The notes under the pieces are model-generated. The model searched no databases, had not been told where the DNA came from, and worked only from the letters and a program-made list of their open reading frames with translations. A program made the translations under genes and the position numbers. From contig JBBIRB010000007.1 of NCBI GenBank assembly GCA_037442025.1, positions 15,026 through 79,025 on the forward strand: 64,000 nt of DNA. Reading direction: 5' to 3'. This stretch comes from UBA2287 sp037442025 (GTDB lineage Bacteria > Bacteroidota > Bacteroidia > Bacteroidales > Tenuifilaceae). Numbering within the stretch: position 1 is the stretch's first letter; the number at the start of each line of letters is the position of its first letter. This document shows, in pieces, positions 53,436 through 61,946 of this stretch.

Positions 53436-53975
53436 TTAGAAGTAAAAATTCAATCCTCCCCCAATAAGGTGATAAGCGGGTTCGGTAAGGCCGATGGAAG
53501 CTTCGAAAATGAAACTCATATTCTTAAGCAAACCAACTTCGACCCCAACCGGAAGCCAAAGCAGGAGGCGGGTTTTATCGGTATTGAAATTAATATCCAA
53601 ATCGGCTCCTGTAAAGACTCTAACATCCTTGCGAATGGGGAAAGTAAAATTAAAGGTTCCATCGAGACCAAACGACCCGAAATGGTGCGCACCAACTGCA
53701 ACAGAAGTCCAACGTGCAAGAGCAAACTCAACATCGGCACCAATATAATTAACGGGGCCCAAAACGCCAATGCTAATACTAAAATCGACACCCTTTGTAA
53801 GCCCATAGCCACCGTGCACAAACAGAATAAAGTCGGTTCCCCCATTCATAATAACTATTGGCTCAAACCCAGCTGAAAAATTACCCTTTTTTAGTGTTTG
53901 TCCTGTATTGAACACTTGGCTAACCGAAACTAAAGAACTGATAACAAGTATAAAGGCTACAATAAGTTTTCTCAT
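53436..53975 (-). CDS. Small outer-membrane beta-barrel-like protein
   Basis: A 179-residue protein with a signal peptide (ending VSVSQ, about residue 20). The mature part is a series of eight or so amphipathic strands (GNFSAGFEPIVIM, DFILFVHGGYGLT, VDFSISIGVLG, VEFALARWTSVAVGAH, GTFNFTFPI, VGVEVGLLKNMSFIFEASIGL) ending in the Phe-terminated strand GGGLNFYF, which is the outer-membrane insertion signal. No substrate can be inferred. It is transcribed alone. Confidence 0.78.
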   Translation of the reverse strand: MRKLIVAFILVISSLVSVSQVFNTGQTLKKGNFSAGFEPIVIMNGGTDFILFVHGGYGLTKGVDFSISIGVLGPVNYIGADVEFALARWTSVAVGAHHFGSFGLDGTFNFTFPIRKDVRVFTGADLDINFNTDKTRLLLWLPVGVEVGLLKNMSFIFEASIGLTEPAYHLIGGGLNFYF

Positions 53976-54112
53976 AATTAAATTTTTTGGAGGTTAATTT
54001 CTTCAACAAACATAAAAATAAATTTGCAATCTATTGAAAAACCTTACTCAGAAAGCTTAGTTCAATAATAGGTTCAAAATTTAAAGCATTTCTAATTTGG
54101 TTCTTTTTTCAC

Positions 54113-54120
54113 TATTTTTG
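54113..54120 (+). promoter_or_regulatory. Possible -7 box of thiS
   Basis: TATTTTTG fits TAnnTTTG and ends 25 bp before the thiS ATG at 54146. A -33 box at normal spacing is not clear. Confidence 0.4.
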
Positions 54121-54145
54121 TAGCACCCATTTAGAATTGGAAAGC

Positions 54146-54355
54146 ATGAACCTAACCCTTAACAATAGACAAGAAACGATTAGTACAACCAAAGAACACA
54201 TTTCTATTGCGGAATTGCTTGTTATTAAGAATTTCTCGTACAAAATGCTGATGGTAAGAGTAAATGGTAAAAATGTACGAAAAGATGAATACGATACTGC
54301 GATTTTAAGCGATGGTGACAATGTTGAGATCATACATCTTATTAGCGGGGGATGA
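54146..54355 (+). CDS. thiS: Sulfur carrier protein ThiS
   Basis: A 69-residue ubiquitin-like protein when started at ATG 54146 (an upstream in-frame TTG at 54137 is less likely). It has the ThiS/MoaD layout LTLNNRQETI...ISIAELL...VRVNGKNVRKDEYDTAILSDGDNVEIIHLISGG, and the C-terminal GG is where the thiocarboxylate forms. ThiS donates sulfur for the thiazole of thiamine. No thiazole genes (thiG, thiF, thiH) are adjacent, so it is an orphan here. Confidence 0.88.
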   Translation: MNLTLNNRQETISTTKEHISIAELLVIKNFSYKMLMVRVNGKNVRKDEYDTAILSDGDNVEIIHLISGG

Positions 54356-54373
54356 GTTGGATTATGGTTATTA

Positions 54374-54421
54374 GGTTATTGAGTGATTGGGTTATTAAGT
54401 GATTGAGTTGTTAAATTATTG
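54374..54421. repeat. Three tandem 16-bp degenerate repeats
   Basis: GGTTATTGAGTGATTG (54374-54389), GGTTATTAAGTGATTG (54390-54405) and AGTTGTTAAATTATTG (54406-54421). These are directly followed by short AGACTGAAG-type repeats (to about 54480) and a CCCTTCGATAAACTCAGGG-type palindromic text, features common in Bacteroidota intergenic DNA. No gene is supported here. Confidence 0.7.
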
Positions 54422-54562
54422 AAGTTATAGAAGACTGAAGTCCGAAGCGGGAAGTATGAAGTAGACTGTAGACTGAAGACCGACCCTTCGATAAACTCAG
54501 GGCATCGCAACTCAGTGTAAAATTGGGGTATTTGGATTTTGAGTAAAGTTGCATTATAAAAC

Positions 54563-54868
54563 ATGGATAAAAAAACCATTTTAAAAAAAGTGTACAGTAA
54601 GTTAGGTAATAAATTTATTCTTACCCTTGCTATTTTTTTTATGTGGATTTTAATATTCGACCGTAGCAACTGGATTGGCATGCTGGGTGAACTGCGTAAA
54701 ATTCGCAAATTAGAGAAGGAGCGGATATACTACCTCGAAAAAATTGAGCACGACCGCAATCGCCTTAAGGAATTACGAACCAATAACGAAAACCTTGAGA
54801 AGTTTGCCCGCGAGCAATACCTCATGAAAAAACCCGACGAGGATATTTTTGTGATAAGTCCCGATTGA
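54563..54868 (+). CDS. DivIC/FtsB-like septum formation initiator
   Basis: A 101-residue single-pass membrane protein: a short cytoplasmic start, TM about 14-30 (FILTLAIFFMWILIF), then a periplasmic coiled coil (about 40-75, LRKIRKLEKERIYYLEKIEHD) and the conserved tail FAREQYLMKKPDEDIFVI. FtsB/DivIC forms a division complex with FtsQ and FtsL. Its last 30 codons and stop are duplicated perfectly 1648 bp downstream on the far side of an ATPase gene, so the gene is an insertion target but remains intact. Confidence 0.9.
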   Translation: MDKKTILKKVYSKLGNKFILTLAIFFMWILIFDRSNWIGMLGELRKIRKLEKERIYYLEKIEHDRNRLKELRTNNENLEKFAREQYLMKKPDEDIFVISPD

Positions 54869-54872
54869 TTTC
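54777..54872. repeat. Direct repeat 96 bp, functional DivIC-like 3' end
   Basis: Identical over 96 bp to 56425-56520; contains the true stop (54866-54868) and ends 4 bp past it. Confidence 0.97.
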
Positions 54873-55065
54873 GATTTTAATCAATTTTGTGCCGCTGACT
54901 TCAAACTTAAGGGGTTCAACCCCTACTGGGTTTTAACTCATAACTGAGGCGAAAACCCTCGACAACTCCACATAATCACAACCACATGCTCCAAATAACT
55001 TATCGAATGATCCAATTTGACTGGGATTGAAGAAATATTTCAATCCCAAACAGGGTTAAAACCTT

Positions 55066-56232
55066 TTATGAGTTAAAAGTTAAATATTTCTCTATAAAAA
55101 CTTGCAAGGAGCAAACCCTAACACGCTCTTTTATAAGATAATCGGCCGAGGAAGGAGTAATTACATAGTTTATAGGTGCGTTAAGATCATCGAATGCCTG
55201 AAAATTGCCTTTTGTTAGTTGAGGTGAATTTGAAAACTTTGCCTCTGCAGTTGCAATAACTTTTAAACCTTGAGTTAAAACAAAATCTACTTCGGCACCA
55301 TGATGTGTTCGATAAAAATATACATCTATTCCATTTGGCAAAATTGCTAATAACTGGTTTAACACGAACGATTCCCATGAACTACCTACTATTGGATTAC
55401 CTGTAAGCCTATTAAAATCTGTAACACCAAGCAGGTGATGTAGAATGCCCGTGTCGGTTATGTAAATTTTAGGAGATTTAACAAGCCGCTTTGAGATGTT
55501 CCAATGGTAGGGCTGTAAATTTTTTAGCAGAAACGCTTCTTCCAAAAATTCGACATACCGCTTAACAGTTGGCGAAGAAACACCTAAAGAATTTGCTATT
55601 GTTGAGGCGTTTAGCAGTTGCCCGTTCAGGTGTGCCATCATTGTCCATAAGTTTCTAATAACCTTTGGAGTTGCTTTAAGCCCAAGTTGCAATAAATCGC
55701 GGTTAAGATAAGTGTTAATAAAGTTGTCCATCCACCGTTGTGTAAGGTTTATGTTGCTACTGTTTACCATATCAGGGAAGCCACCCCTTAACCATAGGTC
55801 AAAAATTGAAACTTTTTTATTAACTTCCATTAAATCCAAGGGATGAAGCTGATGGTAAGCAATTCGGCCTGCTAAGGTTTCTGATGAATGCCGAATAAGC
55901 TCAGGTGATGCAGAGCCAAGAAGGAGGAATCGAGCAGGTTCGCGTTTTTGATCAACAAGACCACGGAGTAGCGGATATAGTTCCTTTTTTAGCTGTACTT
56001 CATCAATTACAACCAAATAATCGGTATAGTTTGAGAGAAAAAGTTCCGCATCGTTCAACTTGAACCAGTCCGATTGTAACTCTAAGTCCAGATATAGGCA
56101 GGGCTTTTGAAAATTTTGCATAATATGCTTAGCTAGTGTTGTTTTACCAACCTGCCTTGGGCCAATAATCGATACTACTGGAAAATATGTCAGCGATTCG
56201 TTAATTTGAGTTATAATTCGTCTGATGAACAT
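55066..56232 (-). CDS. AAA_14 ATPase with DUF4143 and PD-(D/E)XK-like domain
   Basis: A 388-residue protein: Walker A GPRQVGKT (24-31), Walker B VVIDEVQ (74-80), sensor FLLLGSASPEL, an HTH region (SLGVSSPTVKRYVEFLEEAFL), then DUF4143 with GSSWESFVLNQLL and HHGAEVDFVL...AEAKF, which carries the Asp316, Glu330 and Lys332 pattern of PD-(D/E)XK nucleases. It belongs to a different DUF4143 subgroup from the ATPase at 22242-23435 (GPRQVGKT versus GSRGVGKT, EAK versus EIGGK). The function of these ATPases is unknown. Flanked by 96-bp direct repeats. Confidence 0.9.
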   Translation of the reverse strand: MFIRRIITQINESLTYFPVVSIIGPRQVGKTTLAKHIMQNFQKPCLYLDLELQSDWFKLNDAELFLSNYTDYLVVIDEVQLKKELYPLLRGLVDQKREPARFLLLGSASPELIRHSSETLAGRIAYHQLHPLDLMEVNKKVSIFDLWLRGGFPDMVNSSNINLTQRWMDNFINTYLNRDLLQLGLKATPKVIRNLWTMMAHLNGQLLNASTIANSLGVSSPTVKRYVEFLEEAFLLKNLQPYHWNISKRLVKSPKIYITDTGILHHLLGVTDFNRLTGNPIVGSSWESFVLNQLLAILPNGIDVYFYRTHHGAEVDFVLTQGLKVIATAEAKFSNSPQLTKGNFQAFDDLNAPINYVITPSSADYLIKERVRVCSLQVFIEKYLTFNS

Positions 56233-56424
56233 TGTTTCTATTTTAAAATATTAACAACAAATATAGCTGTTATCCGTGTTATTTTAATTTTACATTTTAA
56301 AATTTCACGAATAATTATCATGATTTAACCCCTAACAAAGTTCCAAAACCTCTAGTGGGTTAATTGTTGGATAATTAAAAAGGAGGATGGAAGTGCCAGT
56401 AAAAATAAATTCGACAGTAGCAGG

Positions 56425-56520
56425 GAACCAATAACGAAAACCTTGAGAAGTTTGCCCGCGAGCAATACCTCATGAAAAAACCCGACGAGGATATTTTTGT
56501 GATAAGTCCCGATTGATTTC
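56425..56520. repeat. Direct repeat 96 bp, duplicated DivIC-like 3' end (distal)
   Basis: A second perfect copy of 54777-54872, without the rest of the gene. Followed directly by the phosphatase remnant. Confidence 0.97.
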
Positions 56521-56529
56521 CACCTTGTC

Positions 56530-56635
56530 TCACACCTCAAACCCCAGTACCGTAATATCATCGGTTTGAATGGCGCTGCCGCGCCACTGTTTCAGCTCGC
56601 GGTTCAGGGCACGGCCCAATAGTTTAAGATTGGAA
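56530..56635 (-). pseudogene. C-terminal remnant of a SpoIIE/PP2C-type serine phosphatase
   Basis: In the minus frame ending at the TGA at 56530-56532, about 35 codons read ...LLGRALNRELKQWRG, then SAIQTDDITVLGFEV and stop. The QTDDITVLG motif is the metal-binding C-terminal signature of SpoIIE/RsbU-type PP2C phosphatases. No start or upstream domain remains: the frame meets the stop of the gene at 56636-58456. It is a broken gene cut off by an earlier deletion or insertion. Confidence 0.8.
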
Positions 56636-58456
56636 CTAAAAATCTTCCAACCCATAGATACTTCCATCCGGGTTCTTTTCGGGTTGCCAGGTACGAATAT
56701 GAATTAGCGGTTCTGATACCTTTGAAAGGTTAAGCAGCAGGAATAGGTAGCCCTGATCGCCGTAGTTCGTTGAGCTGTAAAGTTGCTTTATTTGAATGCC
56801 ATAAACATTTGCCGACACCTGGCTGGGGGTAACGGTATTGTCTTCGAATTTGATGTTAATAAACTCGTTGCTTCGGAAACTGTGCTCGAGGTTTCGGAGG
56901 TACTGCTGCTTATTGTACCTATTGTACTTTACAATTTTATTGTCTTTAAAGGGGTTGTCGGCTTTGGGCTGCATGCGAACCACATTGCCTACAATAATAA
57001 GTGCATCATCGGCAAAAATGGAGTTTATAAAATCGAGTCGTTTGAGTGCGTAAGCGGTTTTGTAATGCTCCATGAATGAAATAATGGCAAGCCGTTCAGC
57101 CTCAGAAAGGTTCTGGTTTTGGGTAATGCTTTTTAGGGCTGCGTGTGAAAGGCCAAACGAAAGTGTAGTAATTTTTCCATGGCTGTCGAAGTAAAAAACC
57201 ACATCCTCTACAAACCGCCGTGTATTGTTGCTGAACGAGAACGACATTTTGGGACCCCTACAAATAACCGTTTCGCCAAATTTTACAGTTTTATAACCAT
57301 CGTGCTGCAGAACCTGCGATTTGCCATAGGCAAGAAGTTTACTGAAAACATCGAACCCTTCGGGGGTAAACAGGTTTTTGGCCCCGTCTAAATTTCGGGT
57401 TTTAAGCGAAGCAAGAACCTTATCAACCTTATCCTCGTAGGGTTTAGGATTGGGTATGGGGCTCAGCTGTATGTCGGTGAGGCTGTTGCCGCTTGGCTTT
57501 GACTTCAAATCAATTTTTGTTTCGGCAGAAGCCAATGTGGGCTTTGAAAGTTTAACATTTACATAAGCCTGAGCGAAAGGTATCGGCTCTACTCGTTTCA
57601 TAACCTCGTCGAGTTCCCTGTCGAAACGGGTTTCGGAATCGAAGGTGTACTCCACTCTCAGTTGGGTTTCAGTACGATTCGACGCATTATCGCCAAAGAA
57701 TTCGAGGTAGCCAATACCATCCTTTGCGGCATAGGGTGCGCTCCAATCCTTCCCATCCCAGTAAGAGTACTCCAAGTTGGCGACCGGCTGGTTGGCAGCA
57801 GCAATGTTCATCACAACCATTCGATACGCTGGTTCGTCATTAACTTCACGAATGCTAATTTGTAACGATTGGAACAGCTCGTTCATTCGGCGGGGTATGT
57901 AGGAAAGGAGCAACTGCTGCTGTCCATTGGGGTTGGCCCACGACATGGAATTGGCATCGGGGTGGCTGCGCAGAAGCGAAAGGGCCCAGTAGTAGTACTT
58001 AAGGGCATCGGCCATTTGGCCTGACGCGGCATACTTTTCAGCCTCAGTGGTAAAATCGATTATTTTTCGTTTGCGCTGCTCGAACACTTTGGTCACATCG
58101 GCACGGGCTATGTATAAAAACACATGGGCATTGGGTTCGTTGTTAATTACTATGCGCTCGGTTCCGTGCAAAGTAGCGCTGGAATAGGTTTTCATAATCA
58201 GGCGGGCCTGCTCGGTAAAGTCGGTTTTTCCGGCCTTTACCGCCTCCTCCTTCAACAGGGTAAAAGAACTTTCGACCTGAACCGATATTTGGCTTATAAG
58301 CTGATGCAGCGCCTCATCGGTGGCTCTACTGAGTGTACTGCCGGTTCCTTCACCCCAAAGGTAACGGCGCGAATCGGCTTTAATTTGGTCAACCGACTGC
58401 GCTAAAGCAATGCCTGTGCAGCTTAGTATAGCAAAAATTACAATAATATGCTTCAT
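56636..58456 (-). CDS. Secreted LPP20-like protein with C-terminal NTF2-like part
   Basis: A 606-residue protein with a signal peptide (ending IALAQ, about residue 19). The first domain (about 25-130) resembles LPP20/FlgT-type folds: KADSRRYLWGEGTGSTLSRATDEALHQLISQISVQVESS. A helical part with EKYAASGQMADALKYYYWALSLLRSHPDA (TPR-like) and beta-rich middle and C-terminal parts follow; the region with AYALKRLDFINSIFADDALIIVGNVVR looks NTF2-like. It is the left gene of a set of three minus-strand envelope genes. No function known. Confidence 0.7.
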   Translation of the reverse strand: MKHIIVIFAILSCTGIALAQSVDQIKADSRRYLWGEGTGSTLSRATDEALHQLISQISVQVESSFTLLKEEAVKAGKTDFTEQARLIMKTYSSATLHGTERIVINNEPNAHVFLYIARADVTKVFEQRKRKIIDFTTEAEKYAASGQMADALKYYYWALSLLRSHPDANSMSWANPNGQQQLLLSYIPRRMNELFQSLQISIREVNDEPAYRMVVMNIAAANQPVANLEYSYWDGKDWSAPYAAKDGIGYLEFFGDNASNRTETQLRVEYTFDSETRFDRELDEVMKRVEPIPFAQAYVNVKLSKPTLASAETKIDLKSKPSGNSLTDIQLSPIPNPKPYEDKVDKVLASLKTRNLDGAKNLFTPEGFDVFSKLLAYGKSQVLQHDGYKTVKFGETVICRGPKMSFSFSNNTRRFVEDVVFYFDSHGKITTLSFGLSHAALKSITQNQNLSEAERLAIISFMEHYKTAYALKRLDFINSIFADDALIIVGNVVRMQPKADNPFKDNKIVKYNRYNKQQYLRNLEHSFRSNEFINIKFEDNTVTPSQVSANVYGIQIKQLYSSTNYGDQGYLFLLLNLSKVSEPLIHIRTWQPEKNPDGSIYGLEDF

Positions 58457-58876
58457 AATTACAGTTCTTATTGGGTATGCTAAAAGTAATTATTTTTAGC
58501 ATACATACAATGCACGGCTACCCATCCTATACTACAGCATGCTAAAGAACAGTTTTTTTTCATGAACCTGACTGGCTGTAATCAGTATTGGTCCTAATAG
58601 CAAGCTAACACTACGGCAAACAAGAAAGCCAATCGTGCGTTGCTGTTTATTTCCATGCGGTTCAATAGTGCAGGAACGGGGGGGACAGCAACCAAAAATA
58701 ATTGTTCTGTACAATGTTCAACCCATGACTATTGCCAAATGTACCTTTGGGGATGGATTGATTCGCTTGTTTTATCACCGTGGGTTGCACCCACGGTGAT
58801 GCCCGATTATTCACTTTGTGACACTATAACAGATCAATTCCACAACTGTCAAAAATGTTGTTTTCAGGGGCTAAGC
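58457..58876. other. 420-bp intergenic region with two palindromes
   Basis: No gene is supported. It contains a hairpin at 58474-58503 (TATGCTAAAA with TTTTAGCATA) just upstream of the LPP20-like gene and a 27-bp palindrome at 58774-58800. The rest shows no coding signal. Confidence 0.6.
58774..58800. repeat. REP-like 27-bp palindrome
   Basis: Perfect 12-bp arms (ATCACCGTGGGT and its complement) around TGC. It has no T-run, so it is more like a dispersed palindromic repeat than a terminator. Confidence 0.7.
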
Positions 58877-60154
58877 CTACTGAATTTCTGATTCAATACC
58901 CATTATATTTTGCTTTGCATCGGGGTATCTGATAAAGGTCCTTGCCTCCCTAATCAAGTCCCAAAATGGTTCCGATTGTTTCACTACTTTTTCAATAAAA
59001 GAATCGTAACTTGTTACAATACCCGCAGAGTAATCGCTATAACTTACATAAGTTAAGGGCAAATTGCTTACACTAATGGTTCCTATCCTATTCTGAATAT
59101 CTGTAGGAAAGTCGGGGATTACAACCGTATTCGAAGACTCGGGTCGCTTTGTATAGATCCAACGAACCCTGATATTGGAAGTTGTTTGAATATAATTAGA
59201 ATAGACTATTAAGCGCTCCATACTCGAAAAGTTCGAAACGGTAGTTGTAGCTCCCCTAAGCTGCGAACTGCTAGAAATGGTAATATTGGGCAATGCTTGG
59301 AAAGGATTGGATGGAATGGTACCCAATTTTCTGAAAATATACCCGTAGTTTCCCGATGTGTAACTGAAATAAGATTGAAAGTTTCCTCTAATACCGCTTG
59401 GGTAATAAACTCGAAAATTCCCTTGCAAACCTTGAGAGTAAACATTACTGAGAAATTGCAAATGGTCGGTATAAATACTATTGTTATAACCCCCTACAAA
59501 ATATTGTAAGAAGGAATTTACGGGTATATTAACATCAAAGTAATTTGTCATTACATTGAGCGATGACATATTAAATGTGCTCACACTACCGGGAGAGGCG
59601 TTCTGCAGGTACTTATACCTTGGAGCCGTGCCGTCAGCTGGTATAAGAAATGCAAACAAATGGTCGGGGTTAAGGGATATTGGTATTACAATAGACTTGC
59701 TACTCGGGTTTGTAGTTGAACCACTAGCAATGGATGAAGAAAGCCCCCAGCGCAAAAAATTTGCAGCATCGGGGATAGTAAAAGTAGACGAACCAATATT
59801 GGAAAGTTGGTTGATTTTGTTGTCGAAAAATAATTCATCTAGGGTTACTCCAGCATAGGTTGAAACATCTAGAATTTTGTTTGTGGCATTCCAGAAATAT
59901 ACATGTAAATCGGCCCGGGCAGGGGGATTTGGGAACGTGTAGGTTTTGCTGTTTTCAATTTTCTGGGTTAAGATTGTAGTATTTCCTGTTGAAATGGAAA
60001 CCCAGCACTCATTACCAGTAGCAACATAATCGTTGGAAGTAGTTATTTTCAGTTCCTTTTTGGTATTTGCAAGTTCAGTTTCCCAAACGTTTTCGCAACT
60101 TACAAAAACACAACTTAAAATTAATAGGAATATAATCTGATTTTTTCGTCTCAT
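58877..60154 (-). CDS. Lipoprotein of unknown function
   Basis: Started at ATG 60154 (MRRKNQIIFLLILSCVFVSC; the frame is open to a TTG at 60196), giving 425 residues. A lipobox Cys at about residue 20 is followed by CENVWETELANTKKEL. The mature protein is beta-rich with Ser/Asn/Tyr-rich loops and no known catalytic motif; ANFLRWGLSSSIASGS and RWIYTKRPESSNTVVIPDFP are the most distinctive segments. Adjacent to the OMP-like gene on its right (31 bp) and possibly in the same operon. I do not recognise the family. Confidence 0.75.
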   Translation of the reverse strand: MRRKNQIIFLLILSCVFVSCENVWETELANTKKELKITTSNDYVATGNECWVSISTGNTTILTQKIENSKTYTFPNPPARADLHVYFWNATNKILDVSTYAGVTLDELFFDNKINQLSNIGSSTFTIPDAANFLRWGLSSSIASGSTTNPSSKSIVIPISLNPDHLFAFLIPADGTAPRYKYLQNASPGSVSTFNMSSLNVMTNYFDVNIPVNSFLQYFVGGYNNSIYTDHLQFLSNVYSQGLQGNFRVYYPSGIRGNFQSYFSYTSGNYGYIFRKLGTIPSNPFQALPNITISSSSQLRGATTTVSNFSSMERLIVYSNYIQTTSNIRVRWIYTKRPESSNTVVIPDFPTDIQNRIGTISVSNLPLTYVSYSDYSAGIVTSYDSFIEKVVKQSEPFWDLIREARTFIRYPDAKQNIMGIESEIQ

Positions 60155-60185
60155 AATGAAAGTTTTTTCAAATGAATTGAAATTA

Positions 60186-61946
60186 TTAAATACCAATTTT
60201 TACACTTAAAACTGGGGAAAAGCCTTTACGTCCATCGAAAAGTTTTGACCAGTTTGCTTTAACAGGGTTCCCGTTTTGGTTAAAAAACACCTCAACATAC
60301 GAGTTTTCTTCTCCGCTTTTGTCCTTATCGGCAACAACAAATGCTTTAAGTGGAAAATAAAAATAGCTAATGCCTGCATTCACTTGAACATTATGCCTAA
60401 GGTTTAACGACATGTTAACTCCAATTTTTCCGAAGCCAGAGAATGGTCCCGAGTAATGCTTCTTCTTATCGTCGGCTATTTTTTCGTAAACATTGCCTCC
60501 CCTTTTAACATAAACATGATCGAGCAATTTAGGACTGGATTCCAAACCGAGCCCCCAAAGGTATTGGAACCCAATGTTTCTGGTTAACATGTAACCTTTG
60601 GCAAACCCCAGGGAGAACCTGGCAAAAACATATAAATCGTGGGGTGCAGAGTAGGCTGTAAGGTCGTAGCCTTTTTGTTGCAGGGCAAAGTCGAAAAAAC
60701 CAAATTGCATTGGCTTGGAACGCAACCGAAAATCGACACGACTATATATTCCCCCTACCTGACCCAATTCTGCGCCACCATGAATTTCAATCCCCAGATC
60801 ATTTTCCTGTTTTAGCAGGTATCCTGTTTCAATTTTTCGGCCAGCCGTTTGGTAAAAACGCGTTGTTCCCATCTCCCCAGTTGCAATTACTCTGTTGTCT
60901 ACAATATGCTGAGTTGCCCTTACAACACCCCTTCGCTTGGGTGTAATTACATTTTTTTTCTCATTAAAGAGGTATTCGTAAACAAAATAACGCTGATCGC
61001 AGCTAACACCCTCTTTACGGCCAATTTTGGCCCGAATGGGTTTAATTTCGTACACAGGGGTCTTAACCTTAAGATCTTCAACTTTGGTTTCAATCTTATA
61101 TATTGCCTCATTGAGGCCATATTGCGCCATGGACTGCATTAATTCTTCCATTACCTGCCTCATGTTTGTAATAATTTCCCTTTTCCGAGAGGATGATGCG
61201 TTAAAGGGCTTTGTAACAGTCATAATGTGCTCAATATCAACATTTAATCGATTATATCGCCAAATCTTTTCCTGCTTTTGCTCAGGAGTATCATCTTCAT
61301 AAATCCAGCATTCTTCCCAAATGGTTTTTTCAACATTCTCGTCGTATTTAATTTTAAACAGATATGCATTTACCTTGGACATGTAGCCAACAGACTTATT
61401 ATCCTTGCTGGCATTGGCTTCTTCAAGTGTCTGTATCTCCTTAAAATCTAAAACAATTATATAACTTTGTTTAATTAAATTGTAGCCCTTGTCCATCAAT
61501 GCGGTTTCACCCCTTTTTGTGGCGCTGTTTACCAAGTAATCCGCATCCGTTGCACTGTACCTGCCCCTTTCTAAAATTAGGTCAACCGACATGGTACCAT
61601 CGGCCTTACGATTATACCATTTATTTACCACATGCTTTCCAACCTCTTTGTTCATGAGGTAACTCATTAAAGCAACTGAAAGGTTTGGTGATTGAGGATT
61701 TCGAACAAACGGTACATTAAGTACCATATCCCCAATGTTGTGGCTATTGTATTTCTCCGACAAGACAATATTCTGGAAAACCCGCTCCAGTTTACTAGCG
61801 TGGTTTTCCCCTGAAAATTTCATGTAATAAACCGACAGCGTAGGCCTGCTGTATTGAGAATCGAACGCTTGGGGTTTGGTTTCTGTTTGTGAAACCGCTG
61901 CTAAATGAAATCCTATAAGAGATAAAAGTAAAAAATACTGTTTCAT
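60186..61946 (-). CDS. Secreted protein with C-terminal beta-barrel-like region, unknown function
   Basis: The start is set at ATG 61946 (MKQYFLLLSLIGFHLAAVSQ, signal peptide); an upstream ATG at 61991 would put 15 residues ahead of the signal. This gives 586 residues. The N-terminal about 330 residues (RPTLSVYYMKFSGENHASKLERVFQNIV...) are soluble. The last about 220 contain alternating strands (GGIYSRVDFRLRSKPMQFGFFDFALQQKG, FARFSLGFAKGYMLTRNIGFQYLWGLGLES, VQVNAGISYFYFPL) ending in FSPVLSVKIGI, like an outer-membrane barrel. Unrecognised family. First gene of the set 61946-58877. Confidence 0.72.
   Translation of the reverse strand: MKQYFLLLSLIGFHLAAVSQTETKPQAFDSQYSRPTLSVYYMKFSGENHASKLERVFQNIVLSEKYNSHNIGDMVLNVPFVRNPQSPNLSVALMSYLMNKEVGKHVVNKWYNRKADGTMSVDLILERGRYSATDADYLVNSATKRGETALMDKGYNLIKQSYIIVLDFKEIQTLEEANASKDNKSVGYMSKVNAYLFKIKYDENVEKTIWEECWIYEDDTPEQKQEKIWRYNRLNVDIEHIMTVTKPFNASSSRKREIITNMRQVMEELMQSMAQYGLNEAIYKIETKVEDLKVKTPVYEIKPIRAKIGRKEGVSCDQRYFVYEYLFNEKKNVITPKRRGVVRATQHIVDNRVIATGEMGTTRFYQTAGRKIETGYLLKQENDLGIEIHGGAELGQVGGIYSRVDFRLRSKPMQFGFFDFALQQKGYDLTAYSAPHDLYVFARFSLGFAKGYMLTRNIGFQYLWGLGLESSPKLLDHVYVKRGGNVYEKIADDKKKHYSGPFSGFGKIGVNMSLNLRHNVQVNAGISYFYFPLKAFVVADKDKSGEENSYVEVFFNQNGNPVKANWSKLFDGRKGFSPVLSVKIGI

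Larger units (their letters stand above)
54777..56520. mobile_element. Putative cassette 2: AAA/DUF4143 ATPase inserted at the 3' end of the DivIC-like gene
   Basis: Two perfect 96-bp direct repeats (54777-54872 and 56425-56520) hold the last 30 codons and stop of the DivIC-like gene plus 4 bp. Between them are 1552 unique bp with one gene, the ATPase, convergent to the target gene. REP-like hairpin sequences occur inside both ends (54918-54938 and, inverted, 56339-56361). No recombinase gene. The organisation is the same as that of the cassette at 22133-23497. Confidence 0.72.
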
